A stretch of DNA of 64,000 nt from NCBI RefSeq assembly GCF_001625215.2, contig NC_030384.2:24478527-24542526 (forward strand), read 5' to 3'. Positions 1 through 10,485 of this stretch are shown one piece after another. The notes under the pieces were generated by a model. That model did no database searches, was not told where the DNA came from, and saw only the letters and a program-made list of their open reading frames with translations. The first letter of the stretch is position 1, and every line of letters begins with the position of its first letter. The position numbers and the translations under genes are program-made. This stretch comes from Daucus carota subsp. sativus. Its lineage: Eukaryota > Streptophyta > Magnoliopsida > Apiales > Apiaceae.

Positions 1-244
1 AGAATAATACTTATATGCGTTATTATATAATTCTTATAAAAAAGAATCTTGAATTATTGCTCTTTGAAACAAATTTTTTAACAGTAATGTGCAACGGAGA
101 AAGAAAATATGAAAATCAGTCATTTGTTTATTTTTCTTATCTGTTTCAGAATCAGTCGTGTCGTACTAAAAAATCAATTTTTCCATTTTATCTCTGAAAC
201 TAAAAGTGTTCTGTTTTTTGTTTGGATAGGACTTGAAACAAATA

Positions 245-3200
245 ATGGGCAGACTTGCAGTTGCTGTAATTGTTAGCTGCTGGGTTATTCCCATCTCTAT
301 CTCTGTCAATCGAATCGTCCCTGACCCTTACATGGTACCCCATATCATTAACAATTATATATATTGACAATTATATATACGTTTAATTTAATATTTGTGT
401 AGCTGATATATGTATTGAATTGTATGGTATATGTGCAGGATGAGATATTTCATGTTCCCCAAGCACAACAGTACTGCAAGGGAAATTTCACTAGCTGGGA
501 CCCCATGATTACTACTCCCCCTGGCCTGTGAATCCTTTTATTGCATATGCTAACTTAACTGTAACTCCTATTAAATGAGTGGTAATAGCAACTTTCAGGA
601 TTATGATTCATGACTTGCCAGCTAATCTCGTTTAGAAAATATGTGTTAAATCCTTTTACCGTATTGAGAAGATGTTCAAGTCAGTGAAGTAGCTAAATGT
701 GACCAACTTTCATTTCTAATTGAGTATTATCTATCTTTAATTTTTGCCAAGTGTCATTGTTAGTCACATGGATATGTCATTTGTTAAGATATGTTTCCAA
801 TGTTGCGGAAGTTGTTTGTTCTGGCTGCCAATTATGCTAGCGGACTATGCTCGTTTAGACGAAATGTGTTAAATCCTTTTCCCATACTGAGAAGATGTTC
901 AAGTCATTAAAGTAGCTTCTAGCTAGGTCAATATGACCAACATGCATTTGTAATTGAGTATTATCTTTCTGTATTTTGTTAAGTGATCCAAGTGTCATGT
1001 TAAGTGATCCAAGTGTCATTATTAGGCACATCAAGACGTCATTTTTTAAGATATATTTCTAATGTTCTGGAAGTTGTTTGTTCGGGTTGCTAGATCTTTG
1101 TTTTATTACAGGTTTAGTGTTGTTATATCTTAGTCTATGTCTTTCAGTGGTTTGTCTAACTTAGTGTTTGGGGGTATATAAATTAATAATTACTTTTACA
1201 TATTGGATAATTTACAACTTATGGATAGTAATTTGTGGATGATCTTCTGAATTTTATGAGTTCATTAGCTTCTTAAATGTAAATATGTGTTATTTGACAG
1301 ACTACAGAGGAGATGGACTGTCATACTATTAATTATTGATAATAGACCGTATTGTTCTTTCACATTACTTGAGAATGGAAAAGCTCTTCACAAAACCCTA
1401 AAGAATATAAAAGGTTACGGGGGAAGTGTTAACATTTACTTGAATCAATATTTTGCAGGTATTTTCTTTCACTTGCCCATGTTGCTTCTTTTTTTCCAGG
1501 CATGCTATGCATACAAGCAGTATCATCATTCTTTGATGCCTGCTCAACTGTAGCGCTGCGCTCCACCAACGGTGTCCTGGCTGTAATTTGCAGCATTGTG
1601 GTTTATGAAATAATTTCCCAGTTGCGGCCAGAACTAAATAAAAGAAGAGCCACTCTTTATACAGTTGTTCTAGCTCTATATCCCCTCCACTGGTTCTTCA
1701 CGTATCTTTATTATACAGATGTGGCATCACTTACTGCAGTGCTCACTTCATATCTTATGTGCATGAAGAAGAACTACCCATTGAGTGCAGTGGTAATGGG
1801 GTACTCTTTAGTTACTGATATCTGATTGTGGAAGCATGTGAACTACCCGTGTTTGTTTTACCAGATTATAATCCCAGAAGTATTAAGTTATTTTCTCTAG
1901 ATCTAAAGGACCATTATGCTATAAATCTACATATTCATCATCTTTTTAGTTTATATTAATGGGATTATAATACCTAGTGAGAGGAGGTATTACAATCCTA
2001 TATAAATGAATCAAATAGATGTTGAAATCTTATTCTAAGATGTTGATCCTTTAAAGTTAAAAAAAAAACAAGGTAATAGTTTACGGATAAAAATCCCTTT
2101 AAAAAAACATGGGCCTAATGTCTTAACTCTTATGTGATAGGTTGATGTCAACTGTGAGCCATAAATTACTTTTTTTTTCTCCCTTTTGTTATATATATTT
2201 TTGAGAACCTGTTCCTCAAAACAAACTAATTAGTTACCAAGGTAATGCTTACATTAGAGTCATAATAACCGAATATTCTACATTTTATCTAGTAGATACG
2301 TATGCAAAAAGAATTCAAACAACAGTTGTCATAAATGTTGACAAAAATGATCCATGTCTTCGCTAACTATTGTCTGGAGCATGGTTGTCATGTCGGTCGA
2401 CTAGTCGCGACTAGTCGACGACTAGTCGACTAAGCGGTGAATAGATGTCGACTCAACATGTCGACTAGGTGAATGTCAATATTTCGGTCGCTTGGTCGAC
2501 TAAGCGGTCGACTAGTCAACGACTAGTCGACTAGTCGAGTTTGGGCCACCGACTAGTCGACTGTTTTTCTACAATTTGTATTCTGCATAATTAATTCTGC
2601 ATTATTTTGTTATTTGTTTACTGTACTGCCACATCACATCACATCAGTATCACATAATTGATATTTATCGATTGTTAGCTTGATACATATTTTACTTGAT
2701 CGTGTGTAGTTTGCTTTGTTGTTAACTATTTTCGTTTTTCCATCATTCTCTTTAAGTATCCGATTCTTAATTCCTTAGAATCTGAAATAAAATTTTATGG
2801 AAGGTACATAATACAAATATATGTATGTGTTTATATGTATATAATATATTTTAATTTATAATAAATATATATATTTTTTAGCGACTAGTCTACGACTAGT
2901 CCACGACTAGTCGACTAGTCGACTAGCGGGAGGTCTATCGACTCGCCTCGACTCATCGACGTGACAACCATGGTCTGGAGTGAATATACCAGTCAGAAAA
3001 CATATTGTAGTCCTTGGTAACGTTGTTCTGCCGAGTTTAGTCAGCTTGTAGATTAGCACTGAATGTGAAGTATCTTTTGTGGTAGTCTGCTAATGCTTTA
3101 AAGAGAACTTAGGGTCTACTTATAATGTGATGTTTTGCGTAGTTCAGCACTAGAAAATTCTGTTTATTTTTTTAATAACAAAAAATGCTGTTTATTTTAT

Positions 3201-5503
3201 TTAGGTTTCTGTAGTTTGTGTTTCTAGTTTTCCGTATACAAAGTTGACATCAGGCGGTCAAATTTATTTCAGGATTGATCTGTTGGGGTTTGTCTGCTAT
3301 CCAAGTGCTAACTTCTGCTCGTTAATTAATATCCGCAGCTTGGCGCTTTGGCTGTTCTTGTACGACAAACAAATATTGTATGGATTCTATTTGTTGGATG
3401 CTCTGGCATTATTAATTATACCCTTGGCTTTCAAAAAGATAAACATAGTGAGCAACTAGATGACTCTAGTGTATTGGATCAAAAAGATGGTTGGTTAGTT
3501 TCGGGAAAAACTGCTGCTACTGGGTCAAACTTGAGAAGGCGAAGGTTGAGCAGTACTGTAGATTCTTCTGACCATTCAACTCCCAAAAATTTCTCTTCTT
3601 CGTCTAATTCATCAGGTGTCCCTTCTTTATATAATTCTTTTTGTCTTGTTAGTATTACGAGTGTCGTAACATAGTAAATGAAACATAACATGTATAGTTT
3701 TGTTCGTTTAAATCGATAAGGGACCACATCTTGTAGCAGGGTGCCCATTTTATATTTCCTATGAACTGGAGTTGGCAGTTCACGGAAGCAGTTATCCTAA
3801 TCTGGTTGTACATTATTTGTTGAACTTCAAATAATGTGGTTAAATGTGTGCTTAACATGACGATGAGTAAAAAGAGATTGCGGGAGGCAAAGACCTAGAG
3901 TAATATGTTTCAGCTGCAGAATCACATTATATGAACTAAGCTGTAAATTATTTTTCAATAATTGTTATCTTTAAATATGTTCATCACAAATTGAGTTGAT
4001 GAAGGATTTCTTAAATGAATTGAACTTGGTCTTGACAAGAATAATCCCCACATATATTTGTGTGTCGGTCCGAATGCTAAACCCAAATTTCTCTTGGCTA
4101 TGCTGATTGCAGATTTGATTGATGATATTAAGGAAATACTGGTAACTTCTTGGTATATCAAGTGGCGACTCTTACTTTTATTTAGCCCTTACGTTATGCT
4201 GTTGGTGGCGTTTGTTGGATTTGTTTACTGGAATGGGAGCATAGTTCTTGGTACTTACCATCTTGAATTTTAGTTCAACTGTTTTGTTGTTGTTTCTCTA
4301 AATTTAATATCAGATTCAAATTGCCCTGACTTATGACATTGCAGGAGCTAAAGAAGGACATGCTGTTTCTCCACATTTTGCACAGCTTATGTACTTTGGC
4401 CTACTTTCTGCTTTGCTCATGGTTCCTGTTCACTTCACGTTAAGTCAAACTGCAGTCTTGTACCAATCGTTGCGCAAGTTGAGGGTGCTGGGTATTGTGC
4501 TGTGCTTGACGGGTTTTACTACTGCATTCCTTTCAGTGAACTTTTTCAGGTTAGATCATTTTAAATGCCATGTAGTTCCAAATTTCGCAAAACAACCCCC
4601 CCCCCCCCCCCCCCCCCCCCCCCTTCCCCCTCCCCTTTATTCACTGGAGATGCATATGCTTGAAATGACTGGATGACATATGGCTTGCAACAGATATCTT
4701 TACCACTACCGAGATAGCACAAGTTTGCATGAGTTTATTACGCTATCGGGCATTTATATAATAGTTAGCTGTAGAGATGTCATTATTACTTGACGCAACA
4801 CAGTACCAACAGTTTGTGAATGTCTGTCAAGATGCTTTGAGTATTGTTTTATGACCTTTTGCTTTTGTTGAATCAATTCCTTTCTCATCAAACACCTAAT
4901 GGATGGAGACAGTTTTCTGTTCATAAACTTCAGAATTACAATGTATCTATACTATTGGGTGAGAAATGCGTAACAATATCGTGACCCCATAGTTGGTTAT
5001 TGCAGCATTGCTCATCCATATCTTCTTGCTGACAATCGGCACTATACATTTTACATATGGAGAAAGATCATCAACTTCCATTGGTCGACAAAGTACCTTA
5101 TGGTTCCGCTCTATGTTTATTCATGGTTTTCCATCTTCAGCATACTAGGTGAGTGTTTAAATATTATCCCTATATATCTGTTTGTTTATTTATTTTAATA
5201 TCTGTGAATATAATACATAACATGTTCATATTTCCAATTCCAGCTAAATTTTAGAAGAAAGTATGGGTGCTGGTATATTTCCTGGCATGCGCCGCTGTTC
5301 TAATTCCTTCTCCATTGATAGAGTTCAGATACTACACCATACCTTTCTTTTTCCTGGTTCTTCATTCCCATGTCAACAGCGACAGAAATTGGGTGCTCAT
5401 GGGTATCCTCTATACTGTTATCAACATCTTCACAATGGTTATGTTTCTGTTTAAGCCATTTAGTTGGCCCCATGAAGCCGGCATCCAAAGGTTTATATGG
5501 TAG
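245..5503 (+). CDS. ALG10: Dol-P-Glc:Glc2Man9GlcNAc2-PP-dolichol alpha-1,2-glucosyltransferase (ALG10), 8 exons
   Basis: This enzyme adds the terminal alpha-1,2-glucose to the lipid-linked oligosaccharide in the ER membrane, the last step before oligosaccharyltransferase recognises the glycan (family knowledge, GT59). Exons: 245-334, 439-527, 1459-1792, 3339-3615, 4113-4250, 4345-4549, 5006-5148, 5262-5503. They sum to 1518 nt, 505 residues plus stop, all phases agree, and the length fits plant ALG10. Visible marks are an N-terminal hydrophobic segment, the family signature [13 protein letters not shown] followed by [12 protein letters not shown] at the exon 2-3 junction, many membrane helices, and the C-terminal block [13 protein letters not shown]. 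The ATG at 245 opens a hydrophobic signal anchor directly before the DEIFH block. Intron 3 carries a hAT-type MITE and intron 6 a long C tract. Exon 8 uses an acceptor in GAAAG, the only nearby site that keeps phase. The gene looks intact. Confidence 0.93.
2380..2972. mobile_element. hAT-type MITE in ALG10 intron 3
   Basis: The element begins CATGGTTGTCA and ends TGACAACCATG, a perfect 11-bp terminal inverted repeat. It is flanked by the 8-bp direct repeat GTCTGGAG at 2372-2379 and 2973-2980. An 8-bp target duplication is the hAT signature. Both subterminal zones are packed with the palindromic motif CGACTAGTCG and variants (about 2386-2560 and 2880-2950), while the middle is AT-rich with no ORF. 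Non-autonomous. Confidence 0.88.
4596..4623. repeat. 28-base C homopolymer in ALG10 intron 6
   Basis: An unbroken run of C follows AAACAA and is followed by further C/T-rich sequence. It lies 47 bases past the exon 6 donor. Such tracts are length-unstable and prone to sequencing error. It falls in an intron and does not affect the coding model. Confidence 0.9.
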
Positions 5504-6506
5504 TTAGATGCTGAAGAAGGCAGTACATACCCAGTGTTGTTATTATAGTGATTGAGTTTTATAAATTTCTCCACAACACCACCACAGTTGGTTTTTCACT
5601 CTAAAATTTGCAAGGAGTTGAAATCCAAAAGATGTCTAATATCACATGAATTTTCAATTTTCCATCAGCCAACACTGCGTATCTGAAGGACCCCTAGTTT
5701 AAGTTCGAATATTGGAATCCATGGTTGAAATGCCCCATCTGCCATCTGACATTCATTTCTTACTTTACAAAACACGACCTGTAAACTAGTTTTAGAGCCT
5801 GCTTAGGCCCGGCTTTAAGTCGGGGGCTTAAACGTGTTTCTGACTTTAAACTGAAAATTGTTTATTTGTATAATAAGTCAAAAACTGATTTAAAATCGGA
5901 AATAAGTCACAGATTGATTTAAAACTATAAGTTAGTTTGAGGCAATTTTTCCCATCGTCAGGAACCATAAAGGCAAGGTGTTACAGGCTAGCTCAAAGTG
6001 TTCTATGGGCAACATAGCATCAGAAAATGCAGAGGCAACGAGAGTGCATGAAGCCCTGAGCTGGATCAAAGACAGCAACACAACAATGTAGTGGTAGAGA
6101 CGGACTGTGATTAATGAAATCATTCTCTTTCCGGCCAAAAAAAATCATCAAAATATCACAGATAATAAATTCTAAACAAGATAGCAACCACCTGGGGTGA
6201 CTCATTAGTGTTTATGAATTTGTTTATTTTTTTAAGATAAGTTATATCTACCTTGACATTATAGCATTCATGATTTGATATTTCGATCTAAATAATATAA
6301 CACAAATTTGATGGTTTTTTGATTCATAATATTTGACTTGAGTAATAACTTGTAAACAATCGCGGTTCCAACTATAAAATAACATGGCAATACATGTCAC
6401 TATATCGAACAATGTAGAATGACATCAGTTTAATATTTAACTTCTATTTTGAATCAACTTGAAATGATAAATATTCATTTCCGATTTTATGAATGTTACA
6501 AAATAA
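5504..6506. other. Intergenic, ALG10 3' flank
   Basis: AT-rich sequence after the ALG10 stop, presumably with its 3' UTR in the first few hundred bases. No coding exon or RNA gene is recognised. A short stretch near 5800-5930 (GCTTAGGCCCGGC followed by AT-rich simple sequence) may be a decayed repeat. The right edge is the target duplication of the Mutator-like element. Confidence 0.5.
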
Positions 6507-8692
6507 GGGAAAATATATTTTTTCGCCACCCAACTTATTGTTTGTTTAGAAATTTGCTACCGAACTATAAATTTTTTCTATTTTGTCACTAATGTTAGGT
6601 TCGGACTTTTTTTGGTCACTAACGTTAGGTTCGGATTTGATTATTAACATTATATTATTCTTTTTAGCATTATTGAAATATAATGGTAGTCCGCAATATT
6701 ATGGTGATCTGATATATGTCTATATCGTTATATGTCGTACTCCATATGTGCGCTAGGTAGTTTACCTTAGAAGACGAGAATTTGACACGTTTTTTGAAAC
6801 TTCTAAAGATTTAGTTTCATTAATTATTTTAATTTTTTTCTGAATAAAAATTTAACATTTGAATTTTTATACACAAAAAAGAAAATCTCAAAATTAAATT
6901 ATGGAACTATATTTTATAAGAAGTAGGAACCTTAAAATACATGCCAAACAGTGGAAAAGAACTATAAAAAAATGAGGACGGAGGGAGTAATAATAGCATA
7001 AATGAGCGGTAAAATCGGGAATAATTGTATATCGTCTACTTTTTTTTATATAGTATTCGTCCTTATTTTTGTACAATAGTATAGATGATTGTAGATGGCA
7101 TCTAACCTTGATTTTTATGAAACTATATATAATATAGACAATAGACAACAGACAATCATAACTTTTATTTAATAAAAAAATTAAAATAATTTATGAAACT
7201 AAATATTTTAGGAGTCTTAAAATACATGTCAAGCTCTCGTCCCCCAAGGTGAACTATCCAGGAGACATATGAAGTAATATATACAAAAATAAAGATATAG
7301 ATATACATCAGATCTTCATATAATATATTGCAGACTATCATTATATATATATATATTGCAGACTATCATTATATATACACGTAGATGAATTGTATTGAAA
7401 TACAATAAATCGCATCTGGGATATCTTTCTTTCAAGAAAGTTTATCATCTAACCGAAAGTCATGCAAGCACAACTCCGAACGCTTAGACAATAAAGCTTA
7501 GGTGAATTAGAAAAAAATACCCATGAAGGAAGTTACGGACACCTCGCTTCCAAAGTATCCTGAAAAAAGAAACAAACCAAACAAAACATAAATCAATATA
7601 CAAGAAATATATAATTTCAAAAACGAGGATAAGTCACTAATTTGGACCTAAGGATCCACAATTTGGCAGATAGATGTAACTTTGATAGAAAAATTATTTT
7701 AACTATTTGGGCCTAACGATTCAGAATTTAGAAAAAAAATTCACTATTTCATTTTTGTAGTTTCAAAAAAACATAATTTAGGCATTGGTATATAGAATCA
7801 ATTCCGGTTTTGAACAAAAATGTAATAGTCAAAAGAATATTATATAATGTATTAACAAAAAAATACTAACAAAAACTTTTGATTTCCTTTTTAATATGTA
7901 TGTTCGATGGAATGGGAATTTCTAATAAGTATGTTCGATGGAACGGGAACTTTCACAATTTGTTTTGAAAATAATCTAATATACTTATTTGGGCATGAGG
8001 ATCCACAGTGTGGCAATCAAAGTAACATTTGATAACAAATTGTTTTATTTATTTGAGCCTAAGGATCAAGAATTTATAATATTTTTTTTGCTATTTCATA
8101 TTTTGGATTTCATAAAAAAAATTTGACATGGCGACCTATAATCATTTCAGGTTCTAAAAATAAATGTAATAGTCAAAACTATATTATATAATATATTTTC
8201 AAAAAAAACACCAAGCACTTATGATTTAGTTTTTTAATAAGTATGATCAATAAATGTGTTGTCAAAAAAAAATTTGGACAAAAATTGAATTTTCGTTATG
8301 AATATGAACACCTTAATATACAAAATTATCTTAATAATTAGATTATTATATACTTCAATAATATTATTAAATGAAAAAATCATCGATTTCCGATGGGTAG
8401 GGGCATAAAATACTAGTGTAGATAAGACAGAGAACCAACACAATTAATCCAAAACAATACTTAACGAATGATCATCAAAATCCCTAACAAGGTTCATTTT
8501 CTTAAAATTTCTTCACACTTCACTACAATTTTACTAATTCATATAGTTAAAACCTCAATATATGAATTTAGAGATACAAGCCACACACAAACACAGATAT
8601 AGATATTGAAATAGGCTGTTCATATATTAATTCATCGAGATTATTCATTTATCGAGTTTCGACATAAAGAGAAGTTAGAGGGAGAAGTAAAC

Positions 8693-8857
8693 CTCGCGGT
8701 TGGAGAGATGAGATGAAGCAACAGTGGGAGAAGAAGGTTTCGAAGTTTCGTCATCGTCACCGGAGGAGGTCGGCGAGTGAGCTACCGGAATGAGAAGTTC
8801 TCGATCTCTATTATCACCTCTCGCCATCATTATCGAACTCAATGTGTCATCTCCCAT
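8693..8857 (-). pseudogene. Orphan first exon resembling COV1-like (DUF502) genes
   Basis: On the minus strand an ATG opens 55 clean codons (MGDDTLSSIMMARGDNRDRE, then LLIPVA and an acidic, Ser/Pro-rich stretch ending ASSHLSNRE) that stop exactly at a GT donor (CGCGAG/GTTTAC). The arrangement of a short start, RDRELLIPVA and a Ser-rich linker recalls the cytosolic N-terminus of LIKE COV membrane proteins, which act in vascular patterning. That match is from memory and only moderate. No downstream exon with the family membrane core (SWASKKFMTG) is seen in the following 2 kb. The exon lies between the arms of the Mutator-like element, so it is probably a captured 5' fragment with its original donor site, not a working gene. 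Confidence 0.5.
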
Positions 8858-9012
8858 CGCACACACTCTCTCTCGAATTCTAATAAACATGTTTGTTTAG
8901 TGTGATATCAAATGTGGAGTACAGTTTGACTATCATTATATTTTAAGTGACTAAGAAAAATCCGAACCTAACTACAAAAAAAAAAAATTATAATTCGGTG
9001 GCAAATTTCTAA

Positions 9013-9376
9013 GGGTCTGTTTGGGAGTGCTGTTAAAAATTGCTGTGCTGTCAGAAAAAGTGCTGGTAAAATAAGTGCTGTTGTAGAAATCAGATAACTG
9101 TTTGGTAATTTTTTGATATTACTTATTTTGAGTTATAAATTAAAAAAAAATAATGTTTTTGGTGAGGTTTTATAATGAAATCTATAACAGCTTTCTGCAA
9201 AAGCTGAAAAGCAGCTTTTTCCAAAAGCATGGGAGGACCTGCTTTTTCTAACAGCAGCTTTTCGGCTAAAAACTGCTGTTCAGAAAAGCTGCTTTTTGAT
9301 TTACCAAACAGTTTTTCACCTGCTTTTCAGCAAAAAGCTGTTGTTGCTGTCTGCAAAAGCAACCCCAAACAGTACC
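9013..9376. mobile_element. Tourist-like (PIF/Harbinger) MITE, copy 1
   Basis: The termini GGGTCTGTTTGGGAG and CCCAAACAGTACC are imperfect inverted repeats, flanked by TAA at 9010-9012 and 9377-9379. The 3-bp TAA duplication and the GTTTGG terminus are Tourist hallmarks. The interior is rich in AAAAGCTGCTTTT palindromes. A related copy in opposite orientation lies at 35854-36198. It inserted into the right arm of the Mutator-like element. Confidence 0.85.
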
Positions 9377-9393
9377 TAAATAAACAATAAACT

Positions 9394-10093
9394 AAGGGTT
9401 TGCAGTTTTGAGAGTCGACTTCCAAAATTCTAGCCGCCACTTCTCCGCTCTTCATCCTTCATCCCTCTTTCTGATTAATCATCTTCGATCTTCCATCTTC
9501 TCTTATATTTATCAGTTTTTTCAATAAAACCAAGATCTAATCCTTTTGGGTGAGTTCTTGTTGAGTACCTTGTCATCAAGGTTGTGCCCATCTTTTTGGG
9601 ATGTTTGTGTTTGTTTTGATGTTTTTGTGTGTCTTGTTATGGGTTTCGGTAACGTTTTCAAGAAGGTGTTACATGATATTTTGGGTGATCCGTATGGCTT
9701 GTATCAAATATGGCATGGTGGTAAATATCGCAAGAGCTCACCTTTCACGACATAATATTGTTCATGTTTTTGGGTCATTTTTTGATCCAATATCAGTGGA
9801 TGTAACTGATAATTCTGAACATTGGGTTACAGATGCTGCTGCTTATGTGAAGGTCGATTGTGATGCTACTATGTTCACAACTGATGTAGGTTGGATTGTT
9901 CAAGATTTGATTGTAATTCTTTTTGGTTCAAAGAATTTAAATATTCTACTTGTTAAACGATCTGAAAACAAAGCGGCTATATGTTTAGCTCGTTTTTTGT
10001 TTCTTAATCAGGTTGTAATTGACAGTTTGAGGGTTTGTCTCGGCTGGGTTTCAATTATTTATTAAATTCTTCGCATTTCGTCAAAAAAAAAAA
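9394..10093 (+). mobile_element. Short poly(A) retroposon with LINE RNase H tail, copy 1
   Basis: A 700-bp unit ends in TC plus a run of A and is flanked by a perfect 16-bp direct repeat (AAATAAACAATAAACT at 9378-9393 and 10094-10109), the mark of target-primed reverse transcription. The 3' half encodes a degenerate RNase H-like tail (KVDCDATMF, then LLVKRSENKAAICLARF and CLGWVS), as found at the C-terminus of plant L1-type LINEs. The 5' part looks like an mRNA leader with pyrimidine-rich sequence. It is about 99% identical to the copy at 46905-47601, differing at only six positions I could find. No reverse transcriptase is present, so it must move in trans. Confidence 0.82.
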
Positions 10094-10485
10094 AAATAAA
10101 CAATAAACTGGGTGACGAAAAAATCTATTTTCCCTCAAAATAATTATCAGCAATACTTTCAGAACTTTCACTTGTGACCGGAGCAAATCGAATGGGCCTA
10201 AAGTAGCCCATTTACACAGCCCAAGTAGCAAAATAGGCCCATAGTCCAAATAGCTGAGAAAGGCCTAATTGTCAACCTCTCAAGTCTCAACCTCAAGCAA
10301 AGCTTTCTCTTATCCTCCAATACATACACATTCATATATCTCTATCCATCCCACTGTTCCCCCTCCTTCATCTCTATCTATCTATCTAGATTCTTTTTTA
10401 TTCAAAGATTCATTCTTTTTACAGACACACCCACATGTTTATTTCTATGTATTTTAACATATGTATGTAAGAAGATACCAGAAGC

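Larger units (their letters stand above)
6507..10134. mobile_element. Mutator-like element (Pack-MULE-like) with nested insertions
   Basis: Left end GGGAAAATATATTTTTTCG (6507) matches the reverse complement of the right end, GGGAAAATAGATTTTTTCG (10134 inward). The match continues through CACCCA, TTATTGTTT, TTAGAAATTTGC, ACCGAA and GTTAGGTTCGGA for over 120 bp and in patches to about 6700/8925. The right arm is split by two later insertions: a Tourist-like MITE (9013-9376) and a retroposon (9394-10093). The element is flanked by CAAAATAA at 6499-6506 and 10136-10143; the ninth base differs (a versus t). Long inverted ends plus a ~9-bp duplication indicate Mutator. There is no transposase ORF. 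An orphan exon resembling a COV1-like gene lies just inside the right arm, so it looks like a gene-capturing, non-autonomous element. Confidence 0.8.

Noticed and set aside
1287-1553. Frame starting [10 protein letters not shown] before ALG10 exon 3
   Set aside because: It lies in intron 2; homology and phase require the acceptor at 1458, and the frame ends in a different register.
9601-10065. 154-codon frame as a host gene
   Set aside because: It lies wholly within a poly(A) retroposon with target duplications and has a near-identical copy at 47112-47576.
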